From contig CANNGN010000006.1 of the NCBI GenBank assembly GCA_947504195.1, positions 163,259-227,258 of the forward strand: a stretch of DNA of 64,000 bases. The letters are read 5' to 3'. A model generated the notes under the pieces. The model searched no databases. It saw only the letters and a list, made by a program, of their open reading frames with translations, and had not been told where the DNA came from. Each line of letters opens with the position of its first letter. The stretch's first letter is position 1. The position numbers were made by a program, and so were the translations under genes. This stretch comes from an uncultured Vibrio sp. (GTDB taxonomy: Bacteria > Pseudomonadota > Gammaproteobacteria > Enterobacterales > Vibrionaceae). Below are positions 39,803 to 51,121 of the stretch, piece by piece.

Positions 39803-40034
39803 AAATATTTGTGGTTGGGGCTGATAGTTGCTTAAATTTTAAGCAAAATACAGTCTCCGTCCAAGACCGTAGGTGTTATTTAGTAATAAATAACTTAATC
39901 AAGCCTACGTAGATGGTGCCCGAACTGACAGAAAGATTTATTTTAATAGAACTTTCTTCTGGGAATGCACCTTAAAGCGCTCACTGTTATCGATGATAGT
40001 GAGTGGTGTAACGACAACCAGGAGTAAATCCAAA
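39799..40034 (+). ncRNA. L10 leader (autoregulatory mRNA leader of rplJ-rplL)
   Basis: The transcript from the promoter at about 39790 has a leader of about 235 nt. In E. coli the corresponding leader binds the L10-(L12)4 complex, which represses translation of rplJ. The stretch contains several complementary segments (for example GTAGGT at 39870 with GCCTAC at 39903) and ends in CAGGAG before the rplJ ATG. Assignment is by position and general structure; the individual helices were not folded. Confidence 0.6.
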
Positions 40035-40529
40035 ATGGCTTTAAACCTTCAAGGCAAACAAGCAATTGTTGCAGAAGTCAACGAAGCGGCCAGTGGTGCA
40101 CTTTCTGCAGTTGTTGCCGACTCTCGTGGTGTTGAAGTGTCTGATATGACAACTCTACGTAAACAAGCGCGTGAAGCGGGTGTTTACCTTAAAGTTGTAC
40201 GTAACACACTAGCACGTCGCGCAGTAGAAGGCACAGCTTACGAATGTCTAAAAGACGTATTCGTAGGTCCTACTTTGATCGGTTTCTCTAATGAGCACCC
40301 AGGTGCTGCAGCGCGTATCTTTAAAGATTTCGCGAAAGAGAACAAGAAATTCGAGATCAAAGCAGCTGCATTTGAAGGCGCAGTTACTGACGTTGAAGTA
40401 CTAGCGACACTACCAACTTACGACGAAGCAATTGCACGCTTGATGATGTGCATGAAAGAAGCTTCTGCAGGCAAATTGGTACGTACTATCGCTGCTGTCC
40501 GTGATCAGAAAGAAGAAGCAGCGGCATAA
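40035..40529 (+). CDS. rplJ: 50S ribosomal protein L10
   Basis: 164 residues, close to the E. coli length. L10 anchors the L7/L12 dimers to the ribosomal stalk through its C-terminal helix ([29 protein letters not shown]). The start MALNLQGKQ is preceded by AGGAG; the longest frame starts 14 codons upstream inside the leader. Confidence 0.97.
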   Translation: MALNLQGKQAIVAEVNEAASGALSAVVADSRGVEVSDMTTLRKQAREAGVYLKVVRNTLARRAVEGTAYECLKDVFVGPTLIGFSNEHPGAAARIFKDFAKENKKFEIKAAAFEGAVTDVEVLATLPTYDEAIARLMMCMKEASAGKLVRTIAAVRDQKEEAAA

Positions 40530-40586
40530 GCCGAACTTTTTACTGATTACTTATTAAACTTATTGTTGACTTAAAAGAGAATTGTT

Positions 40587-40958
40587 ATGTCTATTACTAA
40601 CGAGCAAATCCTAGACGCAGTTGCAGAAATGTCTGTAATGCAAGTTGTTGAACTAATCACTGCAATGGAAGAAAAATTCGGTGTTTCTGCTGCTGCTGCA
40701 GTTGTAGCTGGCGGCGCTGCTGCTGGTGGCGATGCTGCTGCTGAGCAAACTGAATTTGACGTAATCCTAACAGCTGCTGGCGGTAACAAAGTATCTGTTA
40801 TCAAAGCAGTACGTGGTGCTACTGGCCTAGGTCTTAAAGAAGCTAAAGGTCTTGTTGATGGCGCTCCAGCTGCGATCAAAGAAGGCATTGAAAAAGCAGA
40901 AGCAGAAGCTCTTAAAGCTACTCTTGAAGAAGCTGGTGCATCTGTTGAGCTTAAGTAA
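40587..40958 (+). CDS. rplL: 50S ribosomal protein L7/L12
   Basis: 123 residues: N-terminal dimerisation helices ([34 protein letters not shown]), an Ala/Gly-rich hinge ([18 protein letters not shown]) and a C-terminal factor-binding domain with [15 protein letters not shown]. Present in four copies per ribosome in relatives, in line with the strong codon bias. It is followed by the attenuator before rpoB. Confidence 0.98.
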   Translation: MSITNEQILDAVAEMSVMQVVELITAMEEKFGVSAAAAVVAGGAAAGGDAAAEQTEFDVILTAAGGNKVSVIKAVRGATGLGLKEAKGLVDGAPAAIKEGIEKAEAEALKATLEEAGASVELK

Positions 40959-40973
40959 TTATTGCTTAAAAGC

Positions 40974-41021
40974 TTAGCCGAAAGGCTAATGGCTGGTGGT
41001 TAATTAACCACCAGCCTTTTT
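40974..41021 (+). terminator. rplL-rpoB attenuator
   Basis: TTAGCC-GAAA-GGCTAA (40974-40989) is a GNRA-capped hairpin. Directly after it GGCTGGTGGTTAA at 40991 faces TTAACCACCAGCC ending 41016, a 26-nt perfect palindrome followed by TTTTTG. In E. coli the rplL-rpoB interval has an attenuator that lets only part of the transcripts reach rpoB; the same position and structure support that role here. Confidence 0.8.
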
Positions 41022-41193
41022 GCGCTGTAGGGTGTTGACGATTTTTCCGCTGTTCTTTGTCAATCATCTTTGCAAAAATACTTCGTCGTAAGACGTAGTA
41101 CTACTACGAAACAGCTAGTTAGTCTCTGTCCAATGCCTTTGTTATGATAAAGGTGGGCAGTTTGGGTCACTTATCAGCGAGCTGAGGAACCCC
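41022..41193 (+). promoter_or_regulatory. rpoB leader region
   Basis: 172 nt between the attenuator and rpoB. It holds a CGTC-GTAA-GACG mini-hairpin (41084-41095) and an adjacent CGTAGTA/TACTACG near-palindrome (41094-41108). Such structured segments could be processing sites, as RNase III cleaves between rplL and rpoB in E. coli. TTGACG near 41034 lacks a matching -10, so I call no promoter. Confidence 0.35.
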
Positions 41194-44100
41194 ATGGTTT
41201 ACTCTTATACCGAGAAAAAGCGCATCCGTAAGGACTTTGGTACTCGTCCACAAGTATTGGACATTCCATACCTGCTATCGATCCAACTCGATTCATTCGA
41301 GAAATTCATCGAGCAGGACCCTGAAGGACAATATGGTCTAGAAGCCGCTTTTCGTTCTGTATTTCCAATACAGAGCTATAACGGCAACTCTGAGCTGCAA
41401 TACGTTAGCTACCGTCTTGGTGAGCCAGTCTTTGATGTTAAAGAATGTCAAATTCGTGGCGTTACATTCTCCAAACCACTACGCGTTAAGCTACGCCTGG
41501 TTATCTATGATAGAGATGCACCAGCAGGTACTGTAAAAGATATTAAAGAACAAGAAGTCTACATGGGTGAAATCCCATTGATGACTGATAATGGTACCTT
41601 CGTGATCAATGGTACCGAGAGGGTTATCGTATCCCAGTTGCATAGAAGCCCTGGTGTGTTTTTCGATAGCGATAAGGGTAAAACTCACTCTTCAGGTAAA
41701 GTTTTATACAACGCTCGAATCATACCTTACCGTGGTTCTTGGTTGGACTTCGAATTCGATCCTAAGGACAATTTGTTTGTTCGTATCGACCGTCGTCGTA
41801 AACTACCTGCTTCGATCATTCTTCGTGCACTTGGAAAGTCGACGCAAGAGATTTTGGATCTCTTCTTCGAAAAAGTGAACTTCGAAATTAAAGAAAAAAC
41901 GTTAATGATGGCATTAGTGCCTGAGCGTCTACGTGGTGAAACAGCTAGCTTTAATATTGAAGCTAACGGTACAACGTATGTCGAACAGGGACGTCGTGTT
42001 ACTGCACGCCACATTCGTAAACTTGAGAAAGATGGCATTGAATTCATCGAAGTACCTGTTGAGTACATCGTTGGTAAAATATCTGCTCAAGATTACATTA
42101 ACGAAGCAACTGGCGAAGTTATTGTCGGTGCAAACCAAGAGTTTACTCTTGAAGCCCTTGCGAATATTTCTCAAGCGGGTATCAAAGAACTTGAGTGTTT
42201 ATACACTAACGATTTAGATCATGGCTCTTTCATGTCTGATACGTTACGTGTCGATAGCACGACAGATCGTATTTCTGCATTAGTCGAAATTTATCGAATG
42301 ATGCGCCCTGGTGAGCCACCAACAAAAGAAGCGGCTGAATCGTTATTCGAAAGCTTATTCTTCAATCCAGATCGTTATGATTTATCAACGGTTGGACGAA
42401 TGAAGTTTAACAGTTCGATTTCACGTCCAGATGCTGGCGAGCAAGGTACTCTCGATGAAGTTGATATCATCGCGGTAATGAGCAAGCTAATCGGAATTCG
42501 TAATGGTATCGGAGAGGTTGATGATATCGACCACTTGGGTAACCGTCGTATCCGTAGTGTTGGCGAAATGGCTGAGAACCAATTCCGTGTTGGTTTAGTT
42601 CGTGTCGAGCGTGCAGTAAAAGAACGTTTGAGCCTTGGTGACCTTGATGCAATCATGCCTCAAGACCTGATCAATGCTAAGCCTATTTCTGCAGCGGTAA
42701 AAGAGTTCTTTGGCTCTTCTCAACTGTCTCAGTTTATGGACCAAAACAACCCGTTATCAGAAGTGACGCACAAGCGTCGTATTTCTGCATTGGGTCCAGG
42801 TGGTTTGACTCGTGAGCGTGCTGGCTTTGAAGTCCGTGACGTACACGTAACTCACTATGGTCGTTTATGTCCTATTGAAACACCTGAAGGTCCAAACATC
42901 GGATTGATCAACTCATTATCAGCGTTTGCACGTTGTAATGAATATGGTTTCCTTGAAACACCTTATCGTCGTGTTATCGATGGTGTGGTTACCGATGATG
43001 TAGACTACTTATCAGCTATTGAAGAAGGTCAGTTTGTTATCGCTCAGGCGAACGCATATTTGACTGATGATGGTAAGTTTGGCGATGAGCTGGTTACGGC
43101 CCGTCAAAAAGGTGAATCTGGTTTACACCCACGTGAAGAAGTTAACTACATGGACGTTGCGACGAACCAAGTAGTTTCAATTGCGGCATCGTTGATTCCA
43201 TTCCTTGAACACGATGATGCGAACCGAGCTTTGATGGGTGCAAACATGCAACGTCAGGCGGTTCCAACTTTGCGTGCAGATAAGCCGCTTGTTGGTACTG
43301 GTATCGAACGTAATGTTGCGGTTGATTCAGGTGTTACAGCAGTTGCTAAACGTGGCGGTTCTGTTCAATCAGTGGATGCATCACGCATCGTAGTTAAAGT
43401 TAATGAAGAAGAGTTGGTACCAGGCGAAGCCGGTATCGATATCTATAACTTGACTAAATACACCCGTTCGAACCAAAACACGTGTATTAACCAACGTCCA
43501 TGTGTCATGCCTGGTGAACCTGTTGCTCGTGGTGATGTTCTTGCTGATGGTCCTTCAACTGATCTTGGTGAACTTGCACTTGGGCAAAACATGCGTATCG
43601 CATTTATGCCTTGGAATGGTTATAACTTCGAAGACTCGATTTTAGTATCTGAGCGCGTAGTTCAGGAAGACCGTTTCACGACAATCCACATTCAAGAGTT
43701 ATCTTGTGTGGCTCGTGATACCAAGTTAGGTTCAGAAGAAATTACAGCTGATATTCCAAACGTAGGTGAATCTGCACTCTCTAAACTCGATGAGTCAGGT
43801 ATCGTTTATATTGGTGCTGAAGTTAAAGGCGGTGACATCTTAGTGGGTAAAGTTACTCCTAAAGGTGAAACTCAATTAACTCCAGAAGAAAAACTATTGC
43901 GTGCAATCTTCGGCGAAAAAGCATCTGACGTAAAAGACACGTCATTACGCGTACCTAACTCAGTGAGTGGTACGGTAATTGATGTTCAAGTCTTTACTCG
44001 TGATGGCGTCGAAAAAGATAAGCGTGCATTAGAAATCGAACAGATGCAGCTTAAAGAAGCGAAAAAAGACCTTACAGAAGAGTTCCAAATTCTTGAAGGT

Positions 44101-45225
44101 GGTTTACTAGCTCGTGTTCGTAGCGTACTTATCGCCGGTGGTTTCTCTGAAGCGAAACTGGATGGTATTGAACGTAAGAGATGGCTAGAGCAATCTGTTG
44201 AAGATGAAGAGCTTCAAAACCAGCTTGAGCAACTTGCTGAGCAATGGGATGAGCTTAAATCCGATTTCGATAAGAAATTTGAAACCAAGCGTCGCAAAAT
44301 CACTCAAGGTGATGACTTAGCGCCGGGCGTACTGAAGATCGTTAAAGTTTACCTTGCGGTTAAACGTCGTATTCAGCCTGGTGATAAGATGGCGGGTCGT
44401 CACGGTAACAAAGGTGTTATCTCTAAGATTAACCCAGTGGAAGACATGCCATACGATGAGAAAGGTAATCCTGTCGACATCGTGCTTAACCCACTAGGTG
44501 TACCATCGCGTATGAACATCGGTCAGATCCTAGAAGTTCACTTAGGTGCAGCGGCTAAAGGTATCGGCGATAAAGTCAACCAGATGGTGAAAGAACAGCA
44601 AGAGCTTGCGAAGCTTCGCGAATTCTTGCAAGAGGTATACAGCCTTGGTGACGATAATCGCCAGGTAGTCGATATTGCTGAGCTTAGTGATGATGCAGTA
44701 CGCACATTAGCTGAAAACTTACGTGGTGGTTTACCGGTAGCGACTCCTGTCTTTGATGGGGCAGCCGAATCAGAAATCAAACGTCTATTGAAACTAGCGG
44801 ATTTACCTGAATCAGGTCAGTTAACGTTATTTGATGGCCGTACTGGTGATTCGTTTGAGCGTCCAGTTACAGTAGGGTACATGTACATGCTGAAACTGAA
44901 CCACCTTGTTGACGATAAGATGCACGCTCGTTCAACGGGTTCATATAGCTTAGTAACTCAGCAACCACTTGGTGGTAAAGCTCAGTTCGGTGGTCAGCGT
45001 TTCGGTGAGATGGAAGTATGGGCACTAGAAGCATACGGTGCTGCTTACACTCTACAAGAAATGCTTACTGTTAAGTCTGATGACGTTAACGGTCGTACGA
45101 AGATGTATAAGAACATCGTCGACGGTAACCACAGCATGGATCCTGGTATGCCTGAATCATTCAACGTATTGTTGAAAGAGATTCGCTCACTAGGTATCAA
45201 TATCGAGCTAGAAGACGAAGAGTAA
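41194..45225 (+). CDS. rpoB: DNA-directed RNA polymerase subunit beta
   Basis: 1343 residues, one more than E. coli. All hallmark regions are intact. The rifampicin pocket reads [28 protein letters not shown] with the sensitive residues at the Ser/Gln/Asp/His/Arg/Ser/Leu positions. Also present are the conserved [10 protein letters not shown] and [16 protein letters not shown] segments, and the C-terminal [19 protein letters not shown] with the clamp anchor. The gene is in the usual rplKAJL-rpoBC cluster. It ends 96 bp before rpoC. Confidence 0.99.
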   Translation: MVYSYTEKKRIRKDFGTRPQVLDIPYLLSIQLDSFEKFIEQDPEGQYGLEAAFRSVFPIQSYNGNSELQYVSYRLGEPVFDVKECQIRGVTFSKPLRVKLRLVIYDRDAPAGTVKDIKEQEVYMGEIPLMTDNGTFVINGTERVIVSQLHRSPGVFFDSDKGKTHSSGKVLYNARIIPYRGSWLDFEFDPKDNLFVRIDRRRKLPASIILRALGKSTQEILDLFFEKVNFEIKEKTLMMALVPERLRGETASFNIEANGTTYVEQGRRVTARHIRKLEKDGIEFIEVPVEYIVGKISAQDYINEATGEVIVGANQEFTLEALANISQAGIKELECLYTNDLDHGSFMSDTLRVDSTTDRISALVEIYRMMRPGEPPTKEAAESLFESLFFNPDRYDLSTVGRMKFNSSISRPDAGEQGTLDEVDIIAVMSKLIGIRNGIGEVDDIDHLGNRRIRSVGEMAENQFRVGLVRVERAVKERLSLGDLDAIMPQDLINAKPISAAVKEFFGSSQLSQFMDQNNPLSEVTHKRRISALGPGGLTRERAGFEVRDVHVTHYGRLCPIETPEGPNIGLINSLSAFARCNEYGFLETPYRRVIDGVVTDDVDYLSAIEEGQFVIAQANAYLTDDGKFGDELVTARQKGESGLHPREEVNYMDVATNQVVSIAASLIPFLEHDDANRALMGANMQRQAVPTLRADKPLVGTGIERNVAVDSGVTAVAKRGGSVQSVDASRIVVKVNEEELVPGEAGIDIYNLTKYTRSNQNTCINQRPCVMPGEPVARGDVLADGPSTDLGELALGQNMRIAFMPWNGYNFEDSILVSERVVQEDRFTTIHIQELSCVARDTKLGSEEITADIPNVGESALSKLDESGIVYIGAEVKGGDILVGKVTPKGETQLTPEEKLLRAIFGEKASDVKDTSLRVPNSVSGTVIDVQVFTRDGVEKDKRALEIEQMQLKEAKKDLTEEFQILEGGLLARVRSVLIAGGFSEAKLDGIERKRWLEQSVEDEELQNQLEQLAEQWDELKSDFDKKFETKRRKITQGDDLAPGVLKIVKVYLAVKRRIQPGDKMAGRHGNKGVISKINPVEDMPYDEKGNPVDIVLNPLGVPSRMNIGQILEVHLGAAAKGIGDKVNQMVKEQQELAKLREFLQEVYSLGDDNRQVVDIAELSDDAVRTLAENLRGGLPVATPVFDGAAESEIKRLLKLADLPESGQLTLFDGRTGDSFERPVTVGYMYMLKLNHLVDDKMHARSTGSYSLVTQQPLGGKAQFGGQRFGEMEVWALEAYGAAYTLQEMLTVKSDDVNGRTKMYKNIVDGNHSMDPGMPESFNVLLKEIRSLGINIELEDEE

Positions 45226-45265
45226 TCCTTTTTCTATTGTGAATAGAAACTGGGTTATCTGGTAG

Positions 45266-45300
45266 AAAAGGTGCCAGCCATATACTGGTTGGCCCTTTTT
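45266..45300 (+). terminator. Terminator-like hairpin between rpoB and rpoC
   Basis: GCCAGCC (45273-45279) pairs with GGTTGGC (45287-45293), extended by the flanking AAAAGG and CCTTTTT with one mismatch. The T5 run ends just before the rpoC ribosome binding site (AGGAG at 45311). The shape is that of an intrinsic terminator, inside an operon whose two products are needed in equal amounts. It may instead be a processing or stability element. Confidence 0.5.
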
Positions 45301-45321
45301 AACTCCTTACAGGAGCTGATT

Positions 45322-48300
45322 GTGAAAGACTTATTAAACTTTCTAAAAGCACAGCATAAGACCGAAGAATTTAATGCTATTAAAATCGGTCTATCTTCAC
45401 CTGATATGATCCGTTCATGGTCATTCGGTGAAGTGAAAAAACCTGAAACAATCAACTATCGTACGTTCAAACCTGAACGTGATGGTCTGTTTTGTGCGCG
45501 TATTTTTGGACCAGTTAAAGATTATGAATGTCTTTGTGGTAAATATAAGCGTCTAAAACACCGCGGTGTGATTTGTGAAAAATGTGGTGTTGAAGTTACT
45601 CAAACTAAAGTTCGTCGTGACCGTATGGGACACATTGAACTAGCGTCACCTGTTGCCCACATCTGGTTCCTAAAATCGCTACCATCTCGCATCGGCCTAT
45701 TAATGGATATGCCGCTACGTGATATCGAGCGAGTACTATACTTCGAAATGTACGTGGTAACTGAACCTGGTATGACTGATCTCGAGAAAGCTCAGCTTCT
45801 TACTGAAGAAGAGTACTTAGATCGTCTCGAAGAGTGGGGTGATGAATTTGTAGCTAAGATGGGTGCGGAAGCGATTAAAGATTTGCTGACCACCATGGAT
45901 CTGAACGCAGAAATCGAAATGATGCGTGAAGAGCTACAAACAACAAATTCTGAAACCAAGCGTAAGAAAGTAACTAAACGTCTTAAATTAATTGAAGCGT
46001 TTGTGTTGTCGGGCAATAAGCCTGAGTGGATGATTTTAACTGTACTTCCAGTTCTTCCACCTGACCTTCGTCCTCTAGTACCACTAGATGGTGGTCGTTT
46101 TGCGACATCAGATCTAAACGATTTATACCGTCGTGTTATTAACCGTAATAACCGTTTGAAGCGTCTTTTAGAGCTTGCGGCTCCGGACATCATCGTGCGT
46201 AACGAAAAGCGTATGTTGCAAGAGTCTGTTGATGCGCTTCTTGATAATGGTCGTCGCGGCCGTGCGATTACGGGTTCTAACAAGCGTCCACTTAAATCGC
46301 TTGCGGATATGATCAAAGGTAAACAAGGTCGTTTCCGTCAGAACTTACTTGGTAAACGTGTTGATTACTCTGGTCGTTCTGTAATCACTGTTGGTCCAAC
46401 ACTACGTTTGCATCAATGTGGTCTTCCTAAGAAGATGGCATTGGAACTGTTTAAACCATTTATCTATAGCAAGCTTGAAACTCGTGGCATGGCAACGACA
46501 ATCAAAGCAGCGAAGAAAATGGTAGAGCGCGAAGAAGCGGTTGTTTGGGATATCCTAGACGAAGTTATTCGTGAACACCCAGTATTACTTAACCGTGCAC
46601 CAACATTGCACCGTCTTGGTATTCAAGCATTTGAACCAGTACTAATCGAAGGTAAAGCGATTCAGCTTCACCCACTCGTGTGTGCGGCATATAACGCTGA
46701 CTTCGATGGTGACCAAATGGCGGTACACGTGCCTCTTACTTTAGAAGCACAACTTGAAGCTCGTACTTTGATGATGTCGACAAACAACATTTTGTCACCA
46801 GCATCAGGTGATCCAATCATCGTTCCTTCACAGGACGTTGTATTGGGCCTTTATTATATGACTCGTGAAAAAGTAAATGGTAAAGGTGAAGGAATGTATC
46901 TTTCTGGCCCAGCAGAGGCAGAAAAAGCATACCGCACTAAAATGGTAGAGCTTCATTCTCGCGTTAAAGTTCGTATTACCGAAACTGTTCGTGATGAAGA
47001 TGGCAACGAAACCACTGACACTCGTTTGATCGATACTACAATCGGCCGAGCAATGTTGTGGCAAATTGTTCCAAGTGGTCTTCCTTACAGCATCGTTAAC
47101 CAAAAATTAGGTAAGAAACAGATCTCTAACCTACTTAACGAGGCATATCGTAAGCTTGGTCTAAAAGATACGGTTATCTTTGCTGACCAAATCATGTATA
47201 CCGGTTTTGCTTATGCAGCACTGTCAGGTGTTTCTGTTGGTATCGACGATATGGTTGTACCAGACGCGAAATACACTGAGATTGCAGAAGCAGAAGAAGA
47301 AGTTCGCGAAATCCAAGAACAGTTCCAATCTGGTCTTGTAACGGCGGGTGAACGCTATAACAAAGTTATCGATATTTGGGCTTCAACCAATGATCGCGTA
47401 GCAAAAGCGATGATGGCAAATCTATCTTCTGAAAGCGTCATTAACCGTGACGGTGAAGAAGAAGAGCAAGAGTCATTTAACAGCATCTATATGATGGCTG
47501 ACTCGGGCGCTCGTGGTTCTGCTGCTCAGATTCGTCAGTTAGCGGGTATGCGTGGTTTGATGGCTCGTCCAGATGGTTCAATCATCGAAACGCCAATCAC
47601 AGCGAACTTTAAAGAAGGTCTAAACGTACTTCAGTACTTTATCTCAACGCACGGTGCCCGTAAGGGTCTTGCGGATACAGCACTGAAAACAGCAAACTCG
47701 GGTTATTTGACTCGTCGTCTAGTAGACGTTGCTCAAGACGTTGTAGTAACTGAACACGATTGTGGTACTCAAGAAGGTGTCGATATGATGCCTCATATCG
47801 AAGGTGGTGACGTTAAAGTTCCACTTACTGAGTTAGCGCTTGGTCGTGTTATTGCTGAAGATGTATTGAAGCCGGGTACTGACGATATTCTTATTCCACG
47901 TAACACATTGATTGACGAGAAATGGTGTCAGATCATTGATGAAAACTCAGTGGATAAGATGCGTGTTCGTTCAGTTGTAACGTGTGAATCTGACTTCGGT
48001 TGTTGTTCTCTATGTTATGGCCGTGACCTAGCACGTGGCCACTTGGTTAACCAAGGTGAATCAGTCGGTGTTATTGCAGCACAGTCTATCGGTGAACCAG
48101 GTACACAGCTAACGATGCGTACGTTCCACATCGGTGGTGCGGCATCAACAGCTGCTGCGGAAAACAGCATTCAAGCGAAAAACAAAGGTTCGATTAAGAT
48201 CCATAACGCCAAGTTTGTTACTAACAAAGACGGCAAGATTGTAATTACTTCTCGTGCATCTGAAATGACCATCGTTGATGAGTTCGGTCGTACGAAAGAG

Positions 48301-49524
48301 AAACACAAGCTTCCTTATGGTTCGATCCTAAGTAAAGGTGATGGCGCGTCAGTTGAAAACGGTGAAACTGTTGCAAACTGGGAAGCGCACACTATGCCAA
48401 TCATCACTGAAGTGGCTGGTCGAATCCAGTTCGTTGATATGATTGATGGTGTTACTGTTTCTCGTCAAACAGATGATCTTACTGGTCTATCTTCAAGTGA
48501 AGTGACAGAGCCTGCTGCTCGTCCTGCTGCTGGTAAAGACATTCGCCCTGCTATTAAGCTTGTTGATAGCAATGGTAAAGATGTGATGATTCCTGGTACT
48601 GATATGCCGGCTTCATACTTCTTACCAGGTAAAGCGATTGTTAATATCGAAGATGGAAAAGAAGTAGGAGTGGGTGATACGCTTGCTCGTATTCCTCAGA
48701 AATCTGGTGGTAACCGAGATATCACGGGTGGTCTACCTCGCGTAGCCGACTTGTTTGAAGCTCGTAAGCCAAAAGAGCCTGCTATTCTTGCTGAGTACAC
48801 TGGTACAGTATCATTCGGTAAAGAAACGAAAGGTAAACGTCGTTTATGCATCACTCGTGAAGGCAATGATGTTTACGAAGAGATGATTCCTAAGCATCGT
48901 CAGCTTAACGTGTTTGAAGGCGAGAAGATCGAACGTGGTGATGTTATCGCCGACGGTCCTGAGTCTCCACATGACATCCTACGTTTACGTGGTATTCATG
49001 CTGTGACTGAGTACATTGCTAACGAAGTACAAGAAGTTTACCGTTTACAAGGTGTTAAGATTAACGATAAGCACATCGAAACTATCGTTCGTCAGATGCT
49101 ACGTAAATGTACAATTACCTTCGCCGGTGACTCTGACTTCTTAGCGGGTGAACAGCTTGAATACGCTCAAGTTAAGATCGCCAACCGTCAACTTGAAGCT
49201 GAAGGCAAAGAGCCAGCACGCTTTGAGCGCGAGTTGTTAGGTATCACTAAAGCATCGCTAGCGACTGAATCCTTCATTTCAGCAGCATCGTTCCAAGAAA
49301 CGACGCGCGTATTGACGGAAGCAGCGGTATCGGGCAAACGTGATGAACTTCGTGGTCTTAAAGAGAACGTAATCGTTGGACGCTTAATCCCTGCGGGTAC
49401 TGGTTTTGCTTATCACCAAGATCGCCAAGCTAAGCGCGCTGAAATACAAGAAGGTCCGTCAGCTGAACAAGCGACAGACAATCTTGCAGCATTGCTTAAT
49501 GCAGGTTTCTCTTCTGAAGAGTAA
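45322..49524 (+). CDS. rpoC: DNA-directed RNA polymerase subunit beta'
   Basis: 1400 residues. It starts at a GTG ([17 protein letters not shown]), with AGGAG 6 bp upstream; the longest frame adds 17 unconserved residues from the intergenic hairpin. Zinc site 1 is [20 protein letters not shown], the catalytic magnesium motif is NADFDGDQM, and the second zinc site is [11 protein letters not shown]. The bridge helix and trigger-loop region ([21 protein letters not shown]) is intact. It is followed by a strong terminator. Confidence 0.99.
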   Translation: MKDLLNFLKAQHKTEEFNAIKIGLSSPDMIRSWSFGEVKKPETINYRTFKPERDGLFCARIFGPVKDYECLCGKYKRLKHRGVICEKCGVEVTQTKVRRDRMGHIELASPVAHIWFLKSLPSRIGLLMDMPLRDIERVLYFEMYVVTEPGMTDLEKAQLLTEEEYLDRLEEWGDEFVAKMGAEAIKDLLTTMDLNAEIEMMREELQTTNSETKRKKVTKRLKLIEAFVLSGNKPEWMILTVLPVLPPDLRPLVPLDGGRFATSDLNDLYRRVINRNNRLKRLLELAAPDIIVRNEKRMLQESVDALLDNGRRGRAITGSNKRPLKSLADMIKGKQGRFRQNLLGKRVDYSGRSVITVGPTLRLHQCGLPKKMALELFKPFIYSKLETRGMATTIKAAKKMVEREEAVVWDILDEVIREHPVLLNRAPTLHRLGIQAFEPVLIEGKAIQLHPLVCAAYNADFDGDQMAVHVPLTLEAQLEARTLMMSTNNILSPASGDPIIVPSQDVVLGLYYMTREKVNGKGEGMYLSGPAEAEKAYRTKMVELHSRVKVRITETVRDEDGNETTDTRLIDTTIGRAMLWQIVPSGLPYSIVNQKLGKKQISNLLNEAYRKLGLKDTVIFADQIMYTGFAYAALSGVSVGIDDMVVPDAKYTEIAEAEEEVREIQEQFQSGLVTAGERYNKVIDIWASTNDRVAKAMMANLSSESVINRDGEEEEQESFNSIYMMADSGARGSAAQIRQLAGMRGLMARPDGSIIETPITANFKEGLNVLQYFISTHGARKGLADTALKTANSGYLTRRLVDVAQDVVVTEHDCGTQEGVDMMPHIEGGDVKVPLTELALGRVIAEDVLKPGTDDILIPRNTLIDEKWCQIIDENSVDKMRVRSVVTCESDFGCCSLCYGRDLARGHLVNQGESVGVIAAQSIGEPGTQLTMRTFHIGGAASTAAAENSIQAKNKGSIKIHNAKFVTNKDGKIVITSRASEMTIVDEFGRTKEKHKLPYGSILSKGDGASVENGETVANWEAHTMPIITEVAGRIQFVDMIDGVTVSRQTDDLTGLSSSEVTEPAARPAAGKDIRPAIKLVDSNGKDVMIPGTDMPASYFLPGKAIVNIEDGKEVGVGDTLARIPQKSGGNRDITGGLPRVADLFEARKPKEPAILAEYTGTVSFGKETKGKRRLCITREGNDVYEEMIPKHRQLNVFEGEKIERGDVIADGPESPHDILRLRGIHAVTEYIANEVQEVYRLQGVKINDKHIETIVRQMLRKCTITFAGDSDFLAGEQLEYAQVKIANRQLEAEGKEPARFERELLGITKASLATESFISAASFQETTRVLTEAAVSGKRDELRGLKENVIVGRLIPAGTGFAYHQDRQAKRAEIQEGPSAEQATDNLAALLNAGFSSEE

Positions 49525-49540
49525 AGATTGCTACTAATAG

Positions 49541-49566
49541 AAAAGGCGCCGAAAGGCGCCTTTTTT
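49541..49566 (+). terminator. Intrinsic terminator of rpoC
   Basis: AAAAGGCGCC, a GAAA tetraloop and GGCGCCTTTTTT form a stable hairpin with a T-run, 16 bp after the rpoC stop. Confidence 0.88.
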
Positions 49567-49628
49567 GTATCTGAGATTGTTATGACCAGAATATTATAAG
49601 AGGATAGTACTCAAACTACCTGTATGAG

Positions 49629-50111
49629 TTACGCTCCTGGTGGAATCGATAAGCTATCTAAAATGAGCTGAATTAATTGGTCTTCAACTTCAAAACGTAT
49701 TTCGATCAGTTCACCAATCAAAGACATATCTTCATCAAATCCTTCAATGCTCTCTTCTGCATCCATGTCGATATATTTTTCAGAAAAGTTGAGCAGTGGA
49801 GTGGTTGTTTGAACGATATTTGCGTAGGTTTGGTCAATTTCTTCCGTTGTTTTGAATCCAGTTGCTCGCCACTTTTCCATGACCATATCGTAGATTTTAA
49901 AATGCCCTTCTGAGATATAATCAATTAGTTGGCGACAGAAACTGTCCATTTCACTACTGGTCGGCAGCTTAGTCAATGTCTGTGCATTAGGTTGTAAAGA
50001 TAACAACTTACAGTATTCGACGATTAAGGATTGGCGTTGTGATAACCAATGATCAATAACATCGCTGGAGCCGCCCCACTGTTCTCGCGCAGTTTCAAAT
50101 TTTGTTAGCAT
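49629..50111 (-). CDS. rsd: Regulator of sigma D (Rsd)
   Basis: 160-residue anti-sigma factor that binds RpoD and eases the switch to other sigma factors in stationary phase. The sequence follows E. coli Rsd (for example WLSQRQSLIVEYCKLLSLQP, FCRQLIDYISEGHFKIYD and the end FEVEDQLIQLILD) and is all helical. It lies immediately after rpoC in convergent orientation and diverges from nudC, a conserved order. A long perfect inverted repeat lies between rsd and nudC. Confidence 0.93.
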   Translation of the reverse strand: MLTKFETAREQWGGSSDVIDHWLSQRQSLIVEYCKLLSLQPNAQTLTKLPTSSEMDSFCRQLIDYISEGHFKIYDMVMEKWRATGFKTTEEIDQTYANIVQTTTPLLNFSEKYIDMDAEESIEGFDEDMSLIGELIEIRFEVEDQLIQLILDSLSIPPGA

Positions 50112-50201
50112 GGCTATGCCCTCATATTTTGACCAATCATAAATGTTGGCCTCTTATCGGGACGTTAAATCGTTGCCCCAATTTTCACTCAAAAGCTTAT
50201 C

Positions 50202-50228
50202 GTGTTTAAAATCATATATTTTAAACAC
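50202..50228. repeat. Perfect 27-nt inverted repeat between rsd and nudC
   Basis: GTGTTTAAAAT (50202-50212) and ATTTTAAACAC (50218-50228) are exact reverse complements separated by CATAT. It sits about 90 bp from the rsd start and 52 bp from the nudC start, in the divergent promoter region. No T-run follows, so an operator is more likely than a terminator. Confidence 0.7.
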
Positions 50229-50279
50229 TGACATCAATTTAGATTGCCAGTAAAATAGTTCTACTGCAAGGAGTTAGAG

Positions 50280-51062
50280 GTGATCATGTTAGCAAATAGC
50301 GATATTAGCTGTGCCTATTGGTGCGTTGTTTCAGGAAGTGATCTGTGGCTGATAAATGGAGAACTACCGTGTGGAACTGCTCAGCAATTGTCACTTCCTA
50401 AAGACTCAGCAATTGAAGTTGCCAAGTATCAAGGTTTACCGGTCTATTGGGTTAATGAAGAAGACGTTGACGTTGAATTGGAGATGCACTCGTTAAGAGA
50501 ATTAATCTGTGCTGATGAAGATATTTTTCTTGCTGCGAGCAAAGCGGTACAGTTTGGCCATATGACACAAACTCAACGTTTTTGCTCTCAATGTGGCGGG
50601 CGTACTCATTTAAATCATCGAGAAACATCGATGCAGTGCCAAGATTGTCGAACGCTCCATTATCCGCGTATTTTCCCATGTATTATTGTCGCAGTCCGCT
50701 CTCAGGATAAGATTCTTTTAGCTCAACATCCTCGTCACCGTAATGGAATGTATACCGTAATCGCAGGGTTTGTCGAAGTCGGAGAGACGCTTGAGCAGTG
50801 TGTCGCACGAGAGGTAAAAGAAGAGACTGGAATAACGGTAACTAATATTCGCTATTTTGGCAGTCAACCTTGGGCATTTCCTTCCAGTATTATGGTGGCC
50901 TTTCTCGCTGACTATGAATCAGGAACGATTAAACCGGATTATTCTGAACTCAGTGATGCGGCGTGGTTTGGTGCTCAAGAGTTACCCCCAGTAGCGCCAG
51001 TTGGTACGATTGCGCGAGCCTTAATCGATAAGACATTAGATGATATTAAAACGATATCTTAG
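50280..51062 (+). CDS. nudC: NAD(+) diphosphatase / NAD-cap decapping enzyme NudC
   Basis: 260-residue Nudix hydrolase that cleaves NAD(H) and removes NAD caps from RNA. The zinc ribbon (CSQCGGRTH...MQCQDC) is followed by the Nudix box [23 protein letters not shown], with all GX5EX7REUXEEXGU positions, and the NudC-type [14 protein letters not shown]. Two starts are possible: GTG 50280 with AAGGAG 6 bp away (used) and ATG 50286 with GAGG 5 bp away. Confidence 0.95.
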   Translation: MIMLANSDISCAYWCVVSGSDLWLINGELPCGTAQQLSLPKDSAIEVAKYQGLPVYWVNEEDVDVELEMHSLRELICADEDIFLAASKAVQFGHMTQTQRFCSQCGGRTHLNHRETSMQCQDCRTLHYPRIFPCIIVAVRSQDKILLAQHPRHRNGMYTVIAGFVEVGETLEQCVAREVKEETGITVTNIRYFGSQPWAFPSSIMVAFLADYESGTIKPDYSELSDAAWFGAQELPPVAPVGTIARALIDKTLDDIKTIS

Positions 51063-51099
51063 TGTTAGGATAAACACGAGACGAGATATAAAACGAAAA

Positions 51100-51121
51100 A
51101 AAGCCCTCCGGCGCGGAGGGG
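51100..51121 (-). terminator. Orphan leftward terminator (candidate small RNA 3' end)
   Basis: Read on the minus strand, CCCTCCG, a CGC loop and CGGAGGG are followed by CTTTTTTTCG. On the plus strand no T-run follows, so it cannot serve nudC. No minus-strand gene lies upstream of it before hemE begins on the other strand. The transcript it would end must start in 51130-51420, which points to a small RNA. Confidence 0.6.

Noticed and set aside
45792..46316. 174-codon antisense frame inside rpoC
   Set aside because: Ser/Arg-rich shadow caused by strong codon bias in rpoC; no ribosome binding site or family match.
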